Notes under the pieces: model-generated
The model's input: only the letters and a program-made list of their open reading frames with translations
Told to the model about the DNA's origin: nothing
Database searches by the model: none
Translations under genes and position numbers: made by a program
Assembly: GCF_900105125.1 (NCBI RefSeq)
Contig: NZ_LT629750.1
Coordinates: forward strand, 6,413,001-6,477,000
DNA length: 64,000 nt
From: Bradyrhizobium canariense
GTDB taxonomy: Bacteria > Pseudomonadota > Alphaproteobacteria > Rhizobiales > Xanthobacteraceae
Direction: 5' to 3'
Shown here: positions 17,217-26,172 of the stretch, piece after piece
Layout: the number at the start of each line of letters is the position of its first letter
How positions within the stretch are numbered: the stretch's first letter is position 1

Positions 17217-18938
17217 ATGACCCATCCCGACACCGTCCTTTATCGCGGCCGGATCTACACGGTCGACGCCCGCGACACGGTGGCCGAAGCGGTCGCGATC
17301 CAAAATGGCCAGATTGTTGCGGTCGGTTCGTCGCAAGACATCCTTGCCCTTGCTGGTGCCGGCACGCGCCGGGTCGATCTCGAAGGCCGCGCGGTTATTC
17401 CCGGTTTCGTCGATGGCCATCCGCACATGGACGGCGTCGGCATTCGCTTTCTCAAGCCATCATTCGATGGTGTCAGGTCGATCGAGGAGGTGCTCGACGT
17501 CGTGCGCCGCGAGGTCGGCCAGCGCAAACCGGGTGAATGGATCATCTGCAATCCGGTCGCCAGCGAGCCGGAATTCTTTGCGTTTCCCGGCGTTTTGCGC
17601 GAAGGCCGCTGGCCCAATCGCTACGACCTCGACAGGGTATCGCCGGACAACCCTGTCTTCATCGAGCCATCGGGACTGGTCGCGCCGGGCATCGGCATCG
17701 CCAACAGTGCGGCGATCAAAATCGCGGGCATCACGGCATCGACCGAAACGCCTTCAGGCGTCGAGATCGACAAGGACAGCGCTGGTGAGCCGACTGGCAT
17801 CTTTCGCGATTTTAATTTCCCGAAGATCATGCCTGACACCTACGGCACGATCCGCGGCAAGCGGGCGCTGTTTCCCATGATCCCGCCCATGGATCAGGAC
17901 TACATGAACCGCGCCGTCGAGGCCGGCATGCACGCGTTCAATCGTGCCGGCGTCACCGCGATCTACGAAGGTCATGGCATCCCGCAGCCTCAGCAAAGGG
18001 CCTATACCGAGCTGTGGCAGCGCGGCAAGCTCTCTGTGCGTACCTATTTCGTGGTGGCGTTTCCGCAGCCTTATTTTCTCAACGTCGAGCAGGGCCAGGC
18101 CCTGATTGACGAGACAGCGCTCTACGCCGCAGGCCAAGGCTTCGGCGACGACCTGCTCCGTTTCGGCGGTCTCGGCTATTCCTTCGACAGCGCCACCGCG
18201 ATCGGCGCGTGCCTGATGCGTGAACCCTATGTCGGTGCTCGCGGCTACGCCTGGACCGGCGTCCAGCATACGCCGGACGAGGCGTTTCTCGATGGCCTGT
18301 TCCGGGCGGCGCGCGCCAATCTGCGCGTCCAGGTGCAATGCGCCGGCGGGGGCGCCATCGACAAGGTGTTGTCGATGTTCGAGACCATCAACCGGGAGAT
18401 CCCGATCCTGGGCAAGCGCTGGGCGATCGAGCACTGCCAGTTTCCCAGCACCGAGAATATGGCATCTTGCCGCCGTCTCGGCGTGGTCGCGACGACGACG
18501 ACCAACTTCCTGTGGAACTACGACACGGTCTATCTGCGTTGCTTCGGCGAAGAGATGTCTGCCAATTCGGTTCCGCTTCGCGACTGGATCGACGCTGGCG
18601 TCATGATCGCGCAATCGACCGACGGCCGGCCGTTCGATCCGCTGTTTACGTTCTGGCAGAGCCTGGCCCGCAAAGGTGGCGTGACCGGCCATGTGTTCGG
18701 CCTGCCGCATCAGAAGATCACGCGGGCCGAGGCGCTCCGCCTGATGACCTGGAATGCGGCCTATGCCGCATTCTGGGAGCATCGCATCGGTTCGCTCGAG
18801 GTCGGTAAGCTTGCCGATCTCGCGATCCTGTCCGAAGACATCATGACGATCGACGAGGACCGTATTCCCGAGGCTAAGGTGATAACCACGCTGCTTGCCG
18901 GAAAACCGGTGCATGACATCGGCCTGTTCGGCAGCTGA
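17217..18938 (+). CDS. Amidohydrolase family 3 protein with altered metal site
   Basis: A 573-residue YtcJ-like protein. The N-terminal HPH (VDGHPHMDGVG), the His in WAIEHCQFPS and the Asp in AQSTDGRPFDP are kept. The family lysine (compare LKMQVDG in the paralogue at 1579) is Arg in LLRFGGLGYS, and the HAxGD histidine is Gln in RVQVQCAGGGAIDKVL. Two usual metal ligands are therefore missing, while fold segments and C-terminal sandwich (GSLEVGKLADLAILSED) are normal. It may be a mononuclear enzyme or have changed chemistry. An MBL-fold hydrolase follows 60 bp downstream and is probably cotranscribed. No strong ribosome-binding site is seen before the ATG. Confidence 0.8.
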   Translation: MTHPDTVLYRGRIYTVDARDTVAEAVAIQNGQIVAVGSSQDILALAGAGTRRVDLEGRAVIPGFVDGHPHMDGVGIRFLKPSFDGVRSIEEVLDVVRREVGQRKPGEWIICNPVASEPEFFAFPGVLREGRWPNRYDLDRVSPDNPVFIEPSGLVAPGIGIANSAAIKIAGITASTETPSGVEIDKDSAGEPTGIFRDFNFPKIMPDTYGTIRGKRALFPMIPPMDQDYMNRAVEAGMHAFNRAGVTAIYEGHGIPQPQQRAYTELWQRGKLSVRTYFVVAFPQPYFLNVEQGQALIDETALYAAGQGFGDDLLRFGGLGYSFDSATAIGACLMREPYVGARGYAWTGVQHTPDEAFLDGLFRAARANLRVQVQCAGGGAIDKVLSMFETINREIPILGKRWAIEHCQFPSTENMASCRRLGVVATTTTNFLWNYDTVYLRCFGEEMSANSVPLRDWIDAGVMIAQSTDGRPFDPLFTFWQSLARKGGVTGHVFGLPHQKITRAEALRLMTWNAAYAAFWEHRIGSLEVGKLADLAILSEDIMTIDEDRIPEAKVITTLLAGKPVHDIGLFGS

Positions 18939-18998
18939 AGGTTGCTCAGAGCCACCGGCACGAGAGGCGCGCGTTCGAGCGCGAGGGAAAGACAGGGA

Positions 18999-19844
18999 AT
19001 GAAAGACTGGAGTATCTGGACGTTTCAGTACGCCGAAGGCCGGCTGCCGCTCGATTTCGTGCGCGGCACCCCGGTGGCAAGCAATCAAGGCCATATTGAA
19101 GTGCCGATGATCTTCTCGCTGCTGCAATCGAACGACGGTGAGCGTGTCCTGGTCGATACGGGCTTCAGCTCCGGTACCTCGATGACCGGTCCAGGCTTCA
19201 AGGATTTCGTGCGCAGCGACGAGGTGCTGCGGCGTCACGGCATCGACGCCGCCGGGATAGATACGCTGGTGCTGACTCATCTGCATTTCGATCATGCCGG
19301 AAATCTCGACGCTTTTCCCAACGCGCGCATCTTCGTGCAGCGCTACGAGTATGAAAGCTGGAAGAAAGTGCTTGCGGAATATGGTCGGGACGGGGTGACC
19401 AAGGACCGCTGGGTGTTCTCCTCGCTCGACGCCAACAATTTCGACTCACTGGACGCTGCAATTGCGCAAGGGCGCGTCACGCTTCTCGACGGCGACCATG
19501 TCTTGCGCAAAGGCGTGACATGCCGCCTGGCCAAGGACACGCATAGCTTCGGAATCCAGTGGCTCGAGGTCGAGACCAGCGTGGGCACCTACGCGCTCGC
19601 CGGCGATGTCTGCTATTCCTACTTCAGCGTTGAGCGGATGTGGCCGCCGGGCTATCTGCAGGGCAACGTCTGGAACCTGCTGCGCGAGATGGAGCGGGTC
19701 AAGAAAGTGGCGGGCGACGATCTGGCGCGGATGCTGCCCGGCCATGACATCGAGATTTTCACGCGTCATCCGTCTGGAAAATCGCACGACGTGCGCGTCG
19801 CGGAACTTCATCTCGCCGCCAGCCACCAGAGCCTGCTGGGATAG
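18999..19844 (+). CDS. MBL-fold hydrolase (lactonase-like)
   Basis: 281 residues from the ATG at 18999 (MKDWSIWTFQYAEG), preceded by GACAGGGA. The zinc motif LTHLHFDHAGN is complete, with His in KDTHSFGIQW, Asp in LAGDVCYSY and a final His in MLPGHDIEIF. HLHFDHAGN with this spacing is typical of the lactonase-like branch that contains 4-pyridoxolactonase and AHL lactonases. Its position behind an amidohydrolase and near aromatic-cleavage genes makes a catabolic lactone or amide more likely than a signal molecule. A rho-independent terminator follows. Confidence 0.82.
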   Translation: MKDWSIWTFQYAEGRLPLDFVRGTPVASNQGHIEVPMIFSLLQSNDGERVLVDTGFSSGTSMTGPGFKDFVRSDEVLRRHGIDAAGIDTLVLTHLHFDHAGNLDAFPNARIFVQRYEYESWKKVLAEYGRDGVTKDRWVFSSLDANNFDSLDAAIAQGRVTLLDGDHVLRKGVTCRLAKDTHSFGIQWLEVETSVGTYALAGDVCYSYFSVERMWPPGYLQGNVWNLLREMERVKKVAGDDLARMLPGHDIEIFTRHPSGKSHDVRVAELHLAASHQSLLG

Positions 19845-19960
19845 GTTCCGCTGCATCGGCGGTTCAGTGATGTGAGGTGACGCACATCGAACTGTCACCG
19901 GGCTTTACAGACGCCGCTGGCTACAAATCCGGTTAATAACCGTTTCGAGTCTTCCCCAAT

Positions 19961-19999
19961 GCAACACGGCCGTAATCGAAGTTGCGGCCGTTGCTTTTT
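19961..19999 (+). terminator. Rho-independent terminator
   Basis: GCAACACGGCCG (19961-19972) pairs with CGGCCGTTGC (19985-19994), allowing a two-base bulge, and is followed by five T (19995-19999). It ends the rightward amidohydrolase-MBL transcript, facing the convergent binding-protein gene. Confidence 0.75.
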
Positions 20000-20049
20000 G
20001 CGGATCGGAAAGCAGAGGCCGGTGGTAAATCCGCCTTGCTCAATGCCAC

Positions 20050-21222
20050 TTACTTGACGGCCTCCCACTTGCCGTCCTTGGCGACCAGCACCGTCGGCTT
20101 GAGCTGTGCGTCGCCGTCGGCGTCGAAGGACATCGGACCGGTGATGCCCGACAAGTCTTTCACATGCGCCAGACAATCCCTGATGCGCTCGCGGTCGGCA
20201 GCCAGATCTTCCGGCTTGTTGGTCACGCCCGACTTCTCGATGCAGTTCTTTGCAAGGAAGATCGTGTCGTACATCAGCGCTGCCGTGTTGCCGGGCGCCA
20301 CCTTGGCGCGGTTCTGATATTCGGTTGCCCAGGCGTGTACTTTCGGATCCGGATCATCCGGCCAGAACGGATTTACCACGGTGGTGCCGTCGCCGGCCTT
20401 GCCGGAGATGTCGAGGAAGCGTGTCTCGGACATGCCGAGCGCGCCGACGATTGGCTGCGCCATGCCCTGTTTTCGGATTTCGCGGACGATATTGCCGCCT
20501 TCGTTATAAAGACCGGCGATCAGGATGCCCTCGGGATTGAGACCCTTGGCCTTGGTGACTTGCGCGGAATAGTCGATGTCGCCGGTCTGATAGGAAATAT
20601 TGTCGAGAACGTTGACGCCCTTTTCCTTGAATTCGGCCGGGAACACCACCGTGCCGTCGACCTTGGTGAAGGCGTCCTTCACGTCGGTGAGGATCACCAC
20701 CGATTTCACCGGGTTGCGCTTCAGCCAGGTATCAAGCAGGAAGCCGTTCATCTGGTCCGACGACAGTGCGTTACGGAAGGCCCACGGCCGGTTCTTTCCG
20801 GCGATGCCGGGCTTGGCCGACGACGCGGTGATGATCGGGATCTTGCCCTGCACGGCGATAGGGAATGCGACTTCGCACTCGGCGCTGAAGAATGGGCCGA
20901 TGATTGCCAGCACCTTGTCGTTGAAGATCAGTTTGCGGGTGAGGGTGATCGCTTCAGCATTTTCACCGCGCGTATCATAGACGACGGCCTCGACCTTTTC
21001 GCCCTTGATGCCGGTTTTCTGGAGTTCTTCGAGCGCCATTTTCATGGCGATCTCCTGGTGCTGGCCGTACGAAGCGCCCTTGCCGGACAGCGGCATCAGC
21101 ACGCCAATCTTGACGTCGGCGAACGCAGGGCGAACCGCGCCGTAGCCGAGCGTCACCGCGGCCAGCAAAGCCGCTCGATGGATCCACATCCGCCTTGATT
21201 TCTCAGCCTTCCGGGTGTCCAT
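20050..21222 (-). CDS. ABC transporter substrate-binding protein (LivK type)
   Basis: 390 residues with a positively charged signal peptide ending AVRPAFA. The mature start DVKIGVLMPLSGKGASYGQ and the YDTRGENAEAI block are typical of Peripla_BP_6 receptors. AAGGAG lies six bases before the ATG. It is transcribed leftward, with the GntR regulator gene (21384-22193) upstream on the same strand. The LivHMGF set at 23873-27054, also leftward and lacking its own receptor gene, is the likely partner. The ligand is unknown; the linked enzymes point to an aromatic or amide compound. Confidence 0.88.
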   Translation of the reverse strand: MDTRKAEKSRRMWIHRAALLAAVTLGYGAVRPAFADVKIGVLMPLSGKGASYGQHQEIAMKMALEELQKTGIKGEKVEAVVYDTRGENAEAITLTRKLIFNDKVLAIIGPFFSAECEVAFPIAVQGKIPIITASSAKPGIAGKNRPWAFRNALSSDQMNGFLLDTWLKRNPVKSVVILTDVKDAFTKVDGTVVFPAEFKEKGVNVLDNISYQTGDIDYSAQVTKAKGLNPEGILIAGLYNEGGNIVREIRKQGMAQPIVGALGMSETRFLDISGKAGDGTTVVNPFWPDDPDPKVHAWATEYQNRAKVAPGNTAALMYDTIFLAKNCIEKSGVTNKPEDLAADRERIRDCLAHVKDLSGITGPMSFDADGDAQLKPTVLVAKDGKWEAVK

Positions 21223-21383
21223 CGAAACTCCTTATCAAAGATAAAAAGTATATTATGAGAGCAATAATTTATTACAACGCCAATTTTTAATGTTCGAGTG
21301 CCTAAGCGTAAGGCAAGCCCGCGGCCGCGCAAAGCGGTCGTCGTCAAGCTGCGATCTCTTGATTTGTGAACCAGTATCCGCGG

Positions 21384-22193
21384 TCAGGCGACGCGGGCGT
21401 TGCTGCGCTTGGCCGCCGGCTTGTCCTTGGGACGGGCCACGGCTTTTTCTTTTTCTTTTTTGATCCGGGGTACGATTTTGGCGCCTTCGGCCTTTTCCAT
21501 CATGCCACCGATCACGCGTGCGGCATGTTCGAAATGCTGCTTGAGAACCTTGCACGCGGCGGTATCGCGCGCCAAAGCCAATTCCATGATCTGCTTGTGC
21601 TCTTCGCCGATGGTCGGATCGATATCGGTGTAAACGACGAAGCGGCGCCGATAACGCTCGAGCTGATCATAGAGGATGTCGCAGAAATGCAGCAGCCAGG
21701 GCGAGCCGCAGCCGGACTCGAGAGCCTGATGGAACGCGCGGTTGCGTCGCTCCCATTCATCGTGGAACGTGCCGGGCTCGCGATGCACCTGGTTCTCCAG
21801 TTTGTTCAGCTGGTAATAGGCGGTAACAACGGCGTTCTCCCAATCGTCGCCGCCGGTGCGGATCGATCGCTCCAGCGACAGCACCGAAAAATTGATGCGC
21901 AGGTCAGCGATGTCGAGCAACTCCTCACGTGTCGCAGGCGCGACGAAGAATCCGCGCTGCCCTTCGGCGACCGCGAGACCCTCCAGTGCAACGCGCGACA
22001 ATGCTTCGCGCACCGGACTTAGCCCGATGTTGTAACGCTCGCGCAGGGCGTCAGGTTGGAGCTTGTCGTTCGGAGCGAATTCGCCGCGAATAATATCGTC
22101 ATGAATGCGCTGATACGCCTCATCGGCGAGCGTCTTCGGCGCGTCGATCTGACGACGAGGTGCCGGTCCCCAAAGAAGTTTGCTCTTGCTCAT
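21384..22193 (-). CDS. GntR-family transcriptional regulator (FCD type)
   Basis: 269 residues. A winged helix-turn-helix (about 25-90; PDALRERYNIGLSPVREALSR is the recognition region) is followed by an all-helical FCD ligand-binding domain with the usual Asp and His residues (DLRINFSVL, NRAFHQALESG, EEHKQIMELAL). The C-terminal 35 residues are a Lys/Arg-rich tail (KKEKEKAVARPKDKPAAKR), which is unusual and may help DNA binding. It lies between a binding protein and the isochorismatase-creatininase-LivFGMH genes and probably controls them in response to the substrate. A palindrome at 22237-22255 just before it suggests autoregulation. Confidence 0.88.
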   Translation of the reverse strand: MSKSKLLWGPAPRRQIDAPKTLADEAYQRIHDDIIRGEFAPNDKLQPDALRERYNIGLSPVREALSRVALEGLAVAEGQRGFFVAPATREELLDIADLRINFSVLSLERSIRTGGDDWENAVVTAYYQLNKLENQVHREPGTFHDEWERRNRAFHQALESGCGSPWLLHFCDILYDQLERYRRRFVVYTDIDPTIGEEHKQIMELALARDTAACKVLKQHFEHAARVIGGMMEKAEGAKIVPRIKKEKEKAVARPKDKPAAKRSNARVA

Positions 22194-22236
22194 GCTATCA
22201 TCTGTTCTCGGCGCAGAAATTTGTGAAATCGGCGCA

Positions 22237-22255
22237 ATATTATGCCGAATACTAT
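22237..22255. promoter_or_regulatory. Candidate GntR operator before the regulator gene
   Basis: ATATTAT-GCCGA-ATACTAT, seven-base arms with one mismatch and a five-base spacer, 44 bases before the start of the GntR gene. Its geometry equals that of the palindromes at 27092-27110 and 7927-7945. Confidence 0.4.
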
Positions 22256-22312
22256 AGCACCCCCCGATTCTTGTCGCCCTGATTTTGAGCTATTTCCATC
22301 AAATACAGTGAG

Positions 22313-22969
22313 TTATCCGGTATTTCGTCGACTCTGTGGCGCCGCCGACCAGACCGCGGCGATCCGGCGGCGCTCGAGAACGTCACCGAACAAAAACTGG
22401 ACATTCTTCAGCGTTGCCTCATGAAGAGGCAACGTATGCGACGCCACGCAATCGCTTGCCACGACGGCGTAGAAACCGCGACAGACCGCATCCCGCAAAC
22501 TGCTTTCGACGCAGACGTTGGTTTGCACTCCCGCAAAAACCAGGGTCCTTACATCCCGCGCTCTGAGCTGCTGCTCCACATCGGTGCCAGCGAAGGCGCT
22601 GTAGGAATGTTTTTCGATCACCGGTTCGCCGGAATCGGGCGCGACGCCATAGAAATCAATGCCCCAACTTCCGGTGCCGCAGCAGATATCCGAACTTTTC
22701 TCTCTCTGCTTTACGAGCATGCCTTCAGGCAGACGATCCGGATCGTAATTGGCTTTAATCCAGAACACCGGCACGCCATGCTCGCGTGCTGCGCCGACCA
22801 GCGCCATGATCTCGGACGCTACCGCCCGACAGGGCGTCGCATCCTTGCCGACCACGGTCTCGACATAGCCCTTTTCGGCGCAGAAGTCGTTCTGCATGTC
22901 GATCACCATCACAGCCGAATGTGCGGGGCTAAGCCGCTTATCGACCGTATCCAGAAGCGTCTTGGTCAT
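22313..22969 (-). CDS. Isochorismatase-family cysteine hydrolase
   Basis: A 218-residue cytoplasmic hydrolase. The triad of the family is visible: Asp in VIDMQNDFC (about residue 24), Lys in the VIEKHSYSAF strand and the nucleophilic Cys in AGVQTNVCVESSLRDA. Relatives hydrolyse amides such as N-carbamoylsarcosine, nicotinamide, maleamate and ureidoacrylate. It is the last gene of the LivHMGF-creatininase operon, so hydrolysis of an amide derived from the imported compound is likely. Maleamate or carbamoyl amidase are possible guesses that the sequence alone cannot separate. Confidence 0.82.
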   Translation of the reverse strand: MTKTLLDTVDKRLSPAHSAVMVIDMQNDFCAEKGYVETVVGKDATPCRAVASEIMALVGAAREHGVPVFWIKANYDPDRLPEGMLVKQREKSSDICCGTGSWGIDFYGVAPDSGEPVIEKHSYSAFAGTDVEQQLRARDVRTLVFAGVQTNVCVESSLRDAVCRGFYAVVASDCVASHTLPLHEATLKNVQFLFGDVLERRRIAAVWSAAPQSRRNTG

Positions 22970-23022
22970 CGCTGTTTTCCTTAAGTCCTATCGAGAAAGC
23001 CCTGTCGATCGATTTCGGATGG

Positions 23023-23862
23023 TCAAACGACGGCAGCCACTTTGGCCGCAATCGCCTCGGCGACGATCTCGGCGTGTTCCGCCATCATCCGCTCGCCGAG
23101 TTCGCGGCTCGACGCCGCGGGATCGCCGAGATAGCCCTGCGGCGTTTTGCGGAGTGCGTGCTCGCCGCCCTTGCGCCATTCGGTCAGATCCTCGATGCCA
23201 AAATCGGTCGACTTCAGCGTCGGCAGCAATTCGTCCTTCACGAGATCGGGATAAACCGCCCACATCGACGACGTCTCGAACTCGCCGGCATGCACGTCGA
23301 AGTATTTGCTGTTGCGTTCGACCTCGGTCATGGTCGGTAAGACGCGTGGGCTCGCCGGGTCGATGCCGATGCGCTTGAAGAACGACGGGGCGCCGACGAA
23401 ATGGGCACTCAGGCCGGACTCATCGGCTCCGCGGCAGACGCCGTCGAAGATCGTGCGGTTATGCAGCGCATCGCCATGGCCGGAAACGCAGAACAGCGTC
23501 GAGAAGCTGTCTTTCTTGAGGCTTTTGATCAGATCGACCATCAGCTCGATCATGACCTCGGGCCGCACCATGAAACTGCCCGGAAACAGTCCGCTGACCT
23601 GGTTCACTCCCCAGTAGAAGGGCGGCATGATGACGCTGGCCACGCCTTTCGACGCGAGAATCTTGCGCACGCGGCGCAACAATTCGGAGGGCATGTAAAC
23701 GTCGGTGCCAAGTGGAAGATGTGGACCGTGCTGCTCGATGACGCCAAGGCCCCACAACACCACGGCGCGATCGGCCGCTGCCTTGGCGAGGTCCGGGAAC
23801 GTCATGTTCGCGATCGTGTCCTGGAAAATGGAATGGGCTTCGGTCGATCGTGGTTCGCTCAT
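23023..23862 (-). CDS. Creatininase-family amidohydrolase
   Basis: 279 residues from the ATG at 23862. The metal-binding pattern of the creatininase/FAPy-deformylase family is present: GVIEQHGPHLPLGTDVYMP (Glu, His, Asp), VSGHGDALHNR and DVHAGEFETSSMW with Glu. Relatives open creatinine, deformylate formamidopyrimidines or hydrolyse lactams, using Zn or Mn in the cytoplasm. It begins 11 bases after livF of the same operon and is followed by the isochorismatase-family amidase. The two may carry out successive C-N hydrolyses of a cyclic amide; the substrate is not established. Confidence 0.85.
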   Translation of the reverse strand: MSEPRSTEAHSIFQDTIANMTFPDLAKAAADRAVVLWGLGVIEQHGPHLPLGTDVYMPSELLRRVRKILASKGVASVIMPPFYWGVNQVSGLFPGSFMVRPEVMIELMVDLIKSLKKDSFSTLFCVSGHGDALHNRTIFDGVCRGADESGLSAHFVGAPSFFKRIGIDPASPRVLPTMTEVERNSKYFDVHAGEFETSSMWAVYPDLVKDELLPTLKSTDFGIEDLTEWRKGGEHALRKTPQGYLGDPAASSRELGERMMAEHAEIVAEAIAAKVAAVV

Positions 23863-23872
23863 GATACTGTCC

Positions 23873-24577
23873 TCACACTCCCAAATAGGCCTCGCGAACG
23901 CGCGCATCGCTCGCGAGATCGGCACCCTGCAGCACGACCTCGCCGTTCTCCAGCACGTAGGCCCGATCGGCGAGGTGAAGCGCTTGATTGGCGTTCTGTT
24001 CGACCAGCAGGATCGTCATGTTGTCCCTGGTCTTCAACTCGTGAACGAAATCGAGGATCTTGGCCGTGATCAGCGGTGCAAGGCCGAGCGACGGCTCGTC
24101 GAGCATCAGAAGGCGCGGCCGCGACATCAGCGCGCGGGCGATCACCAGCATTTGCTGTTCGCCACCGGACAGCGTGCCGGCGCGTTGCTTGAGACGATCG
24201 CGCAGAATCGGAAAGCGATCGAGCAGATGCTCCATGTCCTTGGCAATCTCATCATGATCGCTGCGAGCGTAGCCGCCCAGGATCAGGTTTTCCTGCACCG
24301 TCATCTGCTTCAGGGTCGAGCGGCCTTCGAGCACGAGCGCCAGTCCGCGGCGCATCACTTCCGCAGCCGGCAAGTTGGCGATGGTCTTCCCGTTGAACGC
24401 GATCGTGCCGCGACTGGCCGGCAACAATCCGGCGATGGTCTTGAGCAGGGTACTCTTGCCCGCTCCGTTAGGACCGATCAGCGCGACGATCTCGCCCTCG
24501 CCGATATTGATCGAGACGCCCTTGACGGCGGCGATCTTGCCGTAGCTGACATGCAGATTGTCGACCTCAAGCATCAT
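23873..24577 (-). CDS. livF: ABC transporter ATP-binding protein, LivF type
   Basis: 234 residues. Walker A GPNGAGKST, signature LSGGEQQML, Walker B LLMLDEPSLGLAPL, and LVLEGRSTLKQMTVQENL in the LivF-specific position. The ATG overlaps the stop of livG by four bases. One of two ATPases of the second LivHMGF importer in the window. Confidence 0.93.
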   Translation of the reverse strand: MMLEVDNLHVSYGKIAAVKGVSINIGEGEIVALIGPNGAGKSTLLKTIAGLLPASRGTIAFNGKTIANLPAAEVMRRGLALVLEGRSTLKQMTVQENLILGGYARSDHDEIAKDMEHLLDRFPILRDRLKQRAGTLSGGEQQMLVIARALMSRPRLLMLDEPSLGLAPLITAKILDFVHELKTRDNMTILLVEQNANQALHLADRAYVLENGEVVLQGADLASDARVREAYLGV

Positions 24578-25359
24578 GCCGCCGCCTCGGTCCCAAGGTA
24601 GGCGGCCAGTACTTCAGGATCGCGCTTGACGGCTTCGGGCGGGCCTTCGGCGATCTTGCGGCCGTAGTTCATCACCGAAATCACATCGGAGATTGCCATC
24701 ACCAGGCTCATGTGATGCTCGGTGATCAGGATCGTGATGCCGTCATCGAGCAGCGATTTGAACAGCCTGGCGGCTTCTTGCACCTCGACGGGGTTCATGC
24801 CGGCGACCGGCTCGTCCAGCAACAGCAGCTTCGGATCGACCGCGAGCGCGCGGGCGATCTCCAGACGCCGCTGATCGGCCAGTGCCAGTTCGGTCGCCAG
24901 CACGTTACGCCGAGCCGAGAGGCCGACCCGCTCCAACAGCTCTTCGGCGCGGCGCCGCGTGGCCGCCTCGGTCGGCGTCGCAAGGCCCGGCACGCGTGCG
25001 AGAGCGGTGAGAAAGCCGCCGCGGGTACGGCTGAAGCGTCCAACCTCGACGTTTTCGAGCGCGGTCATGGACGGGAAAAGACGCACGCCCTGGAAGGTTC
25101 GCACGACGCCACGGCGCGCGATGCTGTCCGGGCGCGAGCCCGAGACATCGACGCCATCGATTATGATCTGACCTTCGGTCGGAGGCAGCACGCCGGTCAT
25201 CAAATTGAACAGGGTCGTCTTGCCGGCGCCGTTGGGGCCGATGAGGGCGTGGATCGTGCCTCTTCGAATCGTGAGATCGACATTGGATACAGCGGAGTAA
25301 CCGCCGAAGCGCCGCGTCAGGTTGCGCGTCTGGAGCACAGGTGTATCGGTGCTGCTCAT
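24574..25359 (-). CDS. livG: ABC transporter ATP-binding protein, LivG type
   Basis: 261 residues from the ATG at 25359, which overlaps the livM stop; the frame stays open far upstream but that part is antisense of livM coding. Walker A GPNGAGKTT, LivG block FQGVRLFPSMTALENV, signature region LALADQRRLEIARAL, Walker B LLLLDEPVAGMNP. It energises the LivHM permease. Confidence 0.93.
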   Translation of the reverse strand: MSSTDTPVLQTRNLTRRFGGYSAVSNVDLTIRRGTIHALIGPNGAGKTTLFNLMTGVLPPTEGQIIIDGVDVSGSRPDSIARRGVVRTFQGVRLFPSMTALENVEVGRFSRTRGGFLTALARVPGLATPTEAATRRRAEELLERVGLSARRNVLATELALADQRRLEIARALAVDPKLLLLDEPVAGMNPVEVQEAARLFKSLLDDGITILITEHHMSLVMAISDVISVMNYGRKIAEGPPEAVKRDPEVLAAYLGTEAAA

Positions 25360-26171
25360 CGGCGCACTCCCAAGAGGCCCCAGGGGCGGACGATCATGAT
25401 GAGCACCAGCAGCGCGCCGAACACCGTCATGCGCCATTCCTGTGCGTCGCCGATCCGCAATAGTTCGGGCAGGACCGTGACGACGATCGCGCCGACGGCC
25501 GCGCCGATGAAATTGCCCATTCCGCCCAACACCACCATCATGAAAATTTCCGCCGAGCGTGCGTACGAAAACTGGCTCGGATCGATGAACGTGGCATAGT
25601 GCGCGAACAGGCCGCCCCCGATTCCCGCGACGAAGGCGCCGAGACCGAAGATCGAGACCTTGATCCTCGTGAGATTGATGCCGATCACTTCGGCAGCGAG
25701 TTCGTCTTCGCGAACGGCCTCGATCGCGCGGCCGATGCGGGAGCCTCGAATTTGGAAACACAGAAACAGCGCCAGGAATGCAACGGCCCAGACAACCGGC
25801 AAAGTGGTGTAGGTTGGAATGCCGCCGAGGCCGGATGCCGCGCCGGTCGGCTCGAAGTTGAGAAAGAACACGCGAACGATTTCGCCAAATCCCATCGTCA
25901 TGATGATGAGATAGACACCCTTGATCCGCAGCGTGGGGATGCCGACGATCAAGCCGACCATGCCGGCCATCAGCCCGCCGCACAAGAGAGCGATGCCGAA
26001 CGGCCACGCCGCCACCGCAGTGAGGTAGCCGGACGTATAGGCGCCGATCGCCATGAAGCCGCCCTGACCGAGTGACAGCAGACCCGCAGAGACCGGAAGA
26101 TACAGGCTCAGCGCCAGGACGACGTTGATGCCGGTGAAGATCAGGACCGACTCGATATACGGATCGAGCAT
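25356..26171 (-). CDS. livM: ABC transporter permease, LivM type
   Basis: 271 residues starting MLDPYIESVLIF. Blocks SLGQGGFMAIGAYTSGYL, EDELAAEVIGINLTRIKVSI (coupling region) and LGGMGNFIGAAVGAIVV are family-typical. About eight membrane helices. The stop overlaps the livG start, and its own start lies two bases after the livH stop, so the four transporter genes are tightly coupled. Confidence 0.92.
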   Translation of the reverse strand: MLDPYIESVLIFTGINVVLALSLYLPVSAGLLSLGQGGFMAIGAYTSGYLTAVAAWPFGIALLCGGLMAGMVGLIVGIPTLRIKGVYLIIMTMGFGEIVRVFFLNFEPTGAASGLGGIPTYTTLPVVWAVAFLALFLCFQIRGSRIGRAIEAVREDELAAEVIGINLTRIKVSIFGLGAFVAGIGGGLFAHYATFIDPSQFSYARSAEIFMMVVLGGMGNFIGAAVGAIVVTVLPELLRIGDAQEWRMTVFGALLVLIMIVRPWGLLGVRR

Positions 26172-26172
26172 C

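Noticed and set aside
18999..19844. Quorum-quenching AHL lactonase
   Set aside because: The HLHFDHAG motif is shared with many catabolic lactonases; no quorum-sensing genes are near, and the neighbours are catabolic hydrolases.
22313..23862. Direct assignment as maleamate amidase and creatininase of a known nicotinate or creatinine pathway
   Set aside because: The nicotinate pathway genes (dihydroxypyridine dioxygenase, maleate isomerase) and creatine-pathway genes are absent; only family-level calls are justified.
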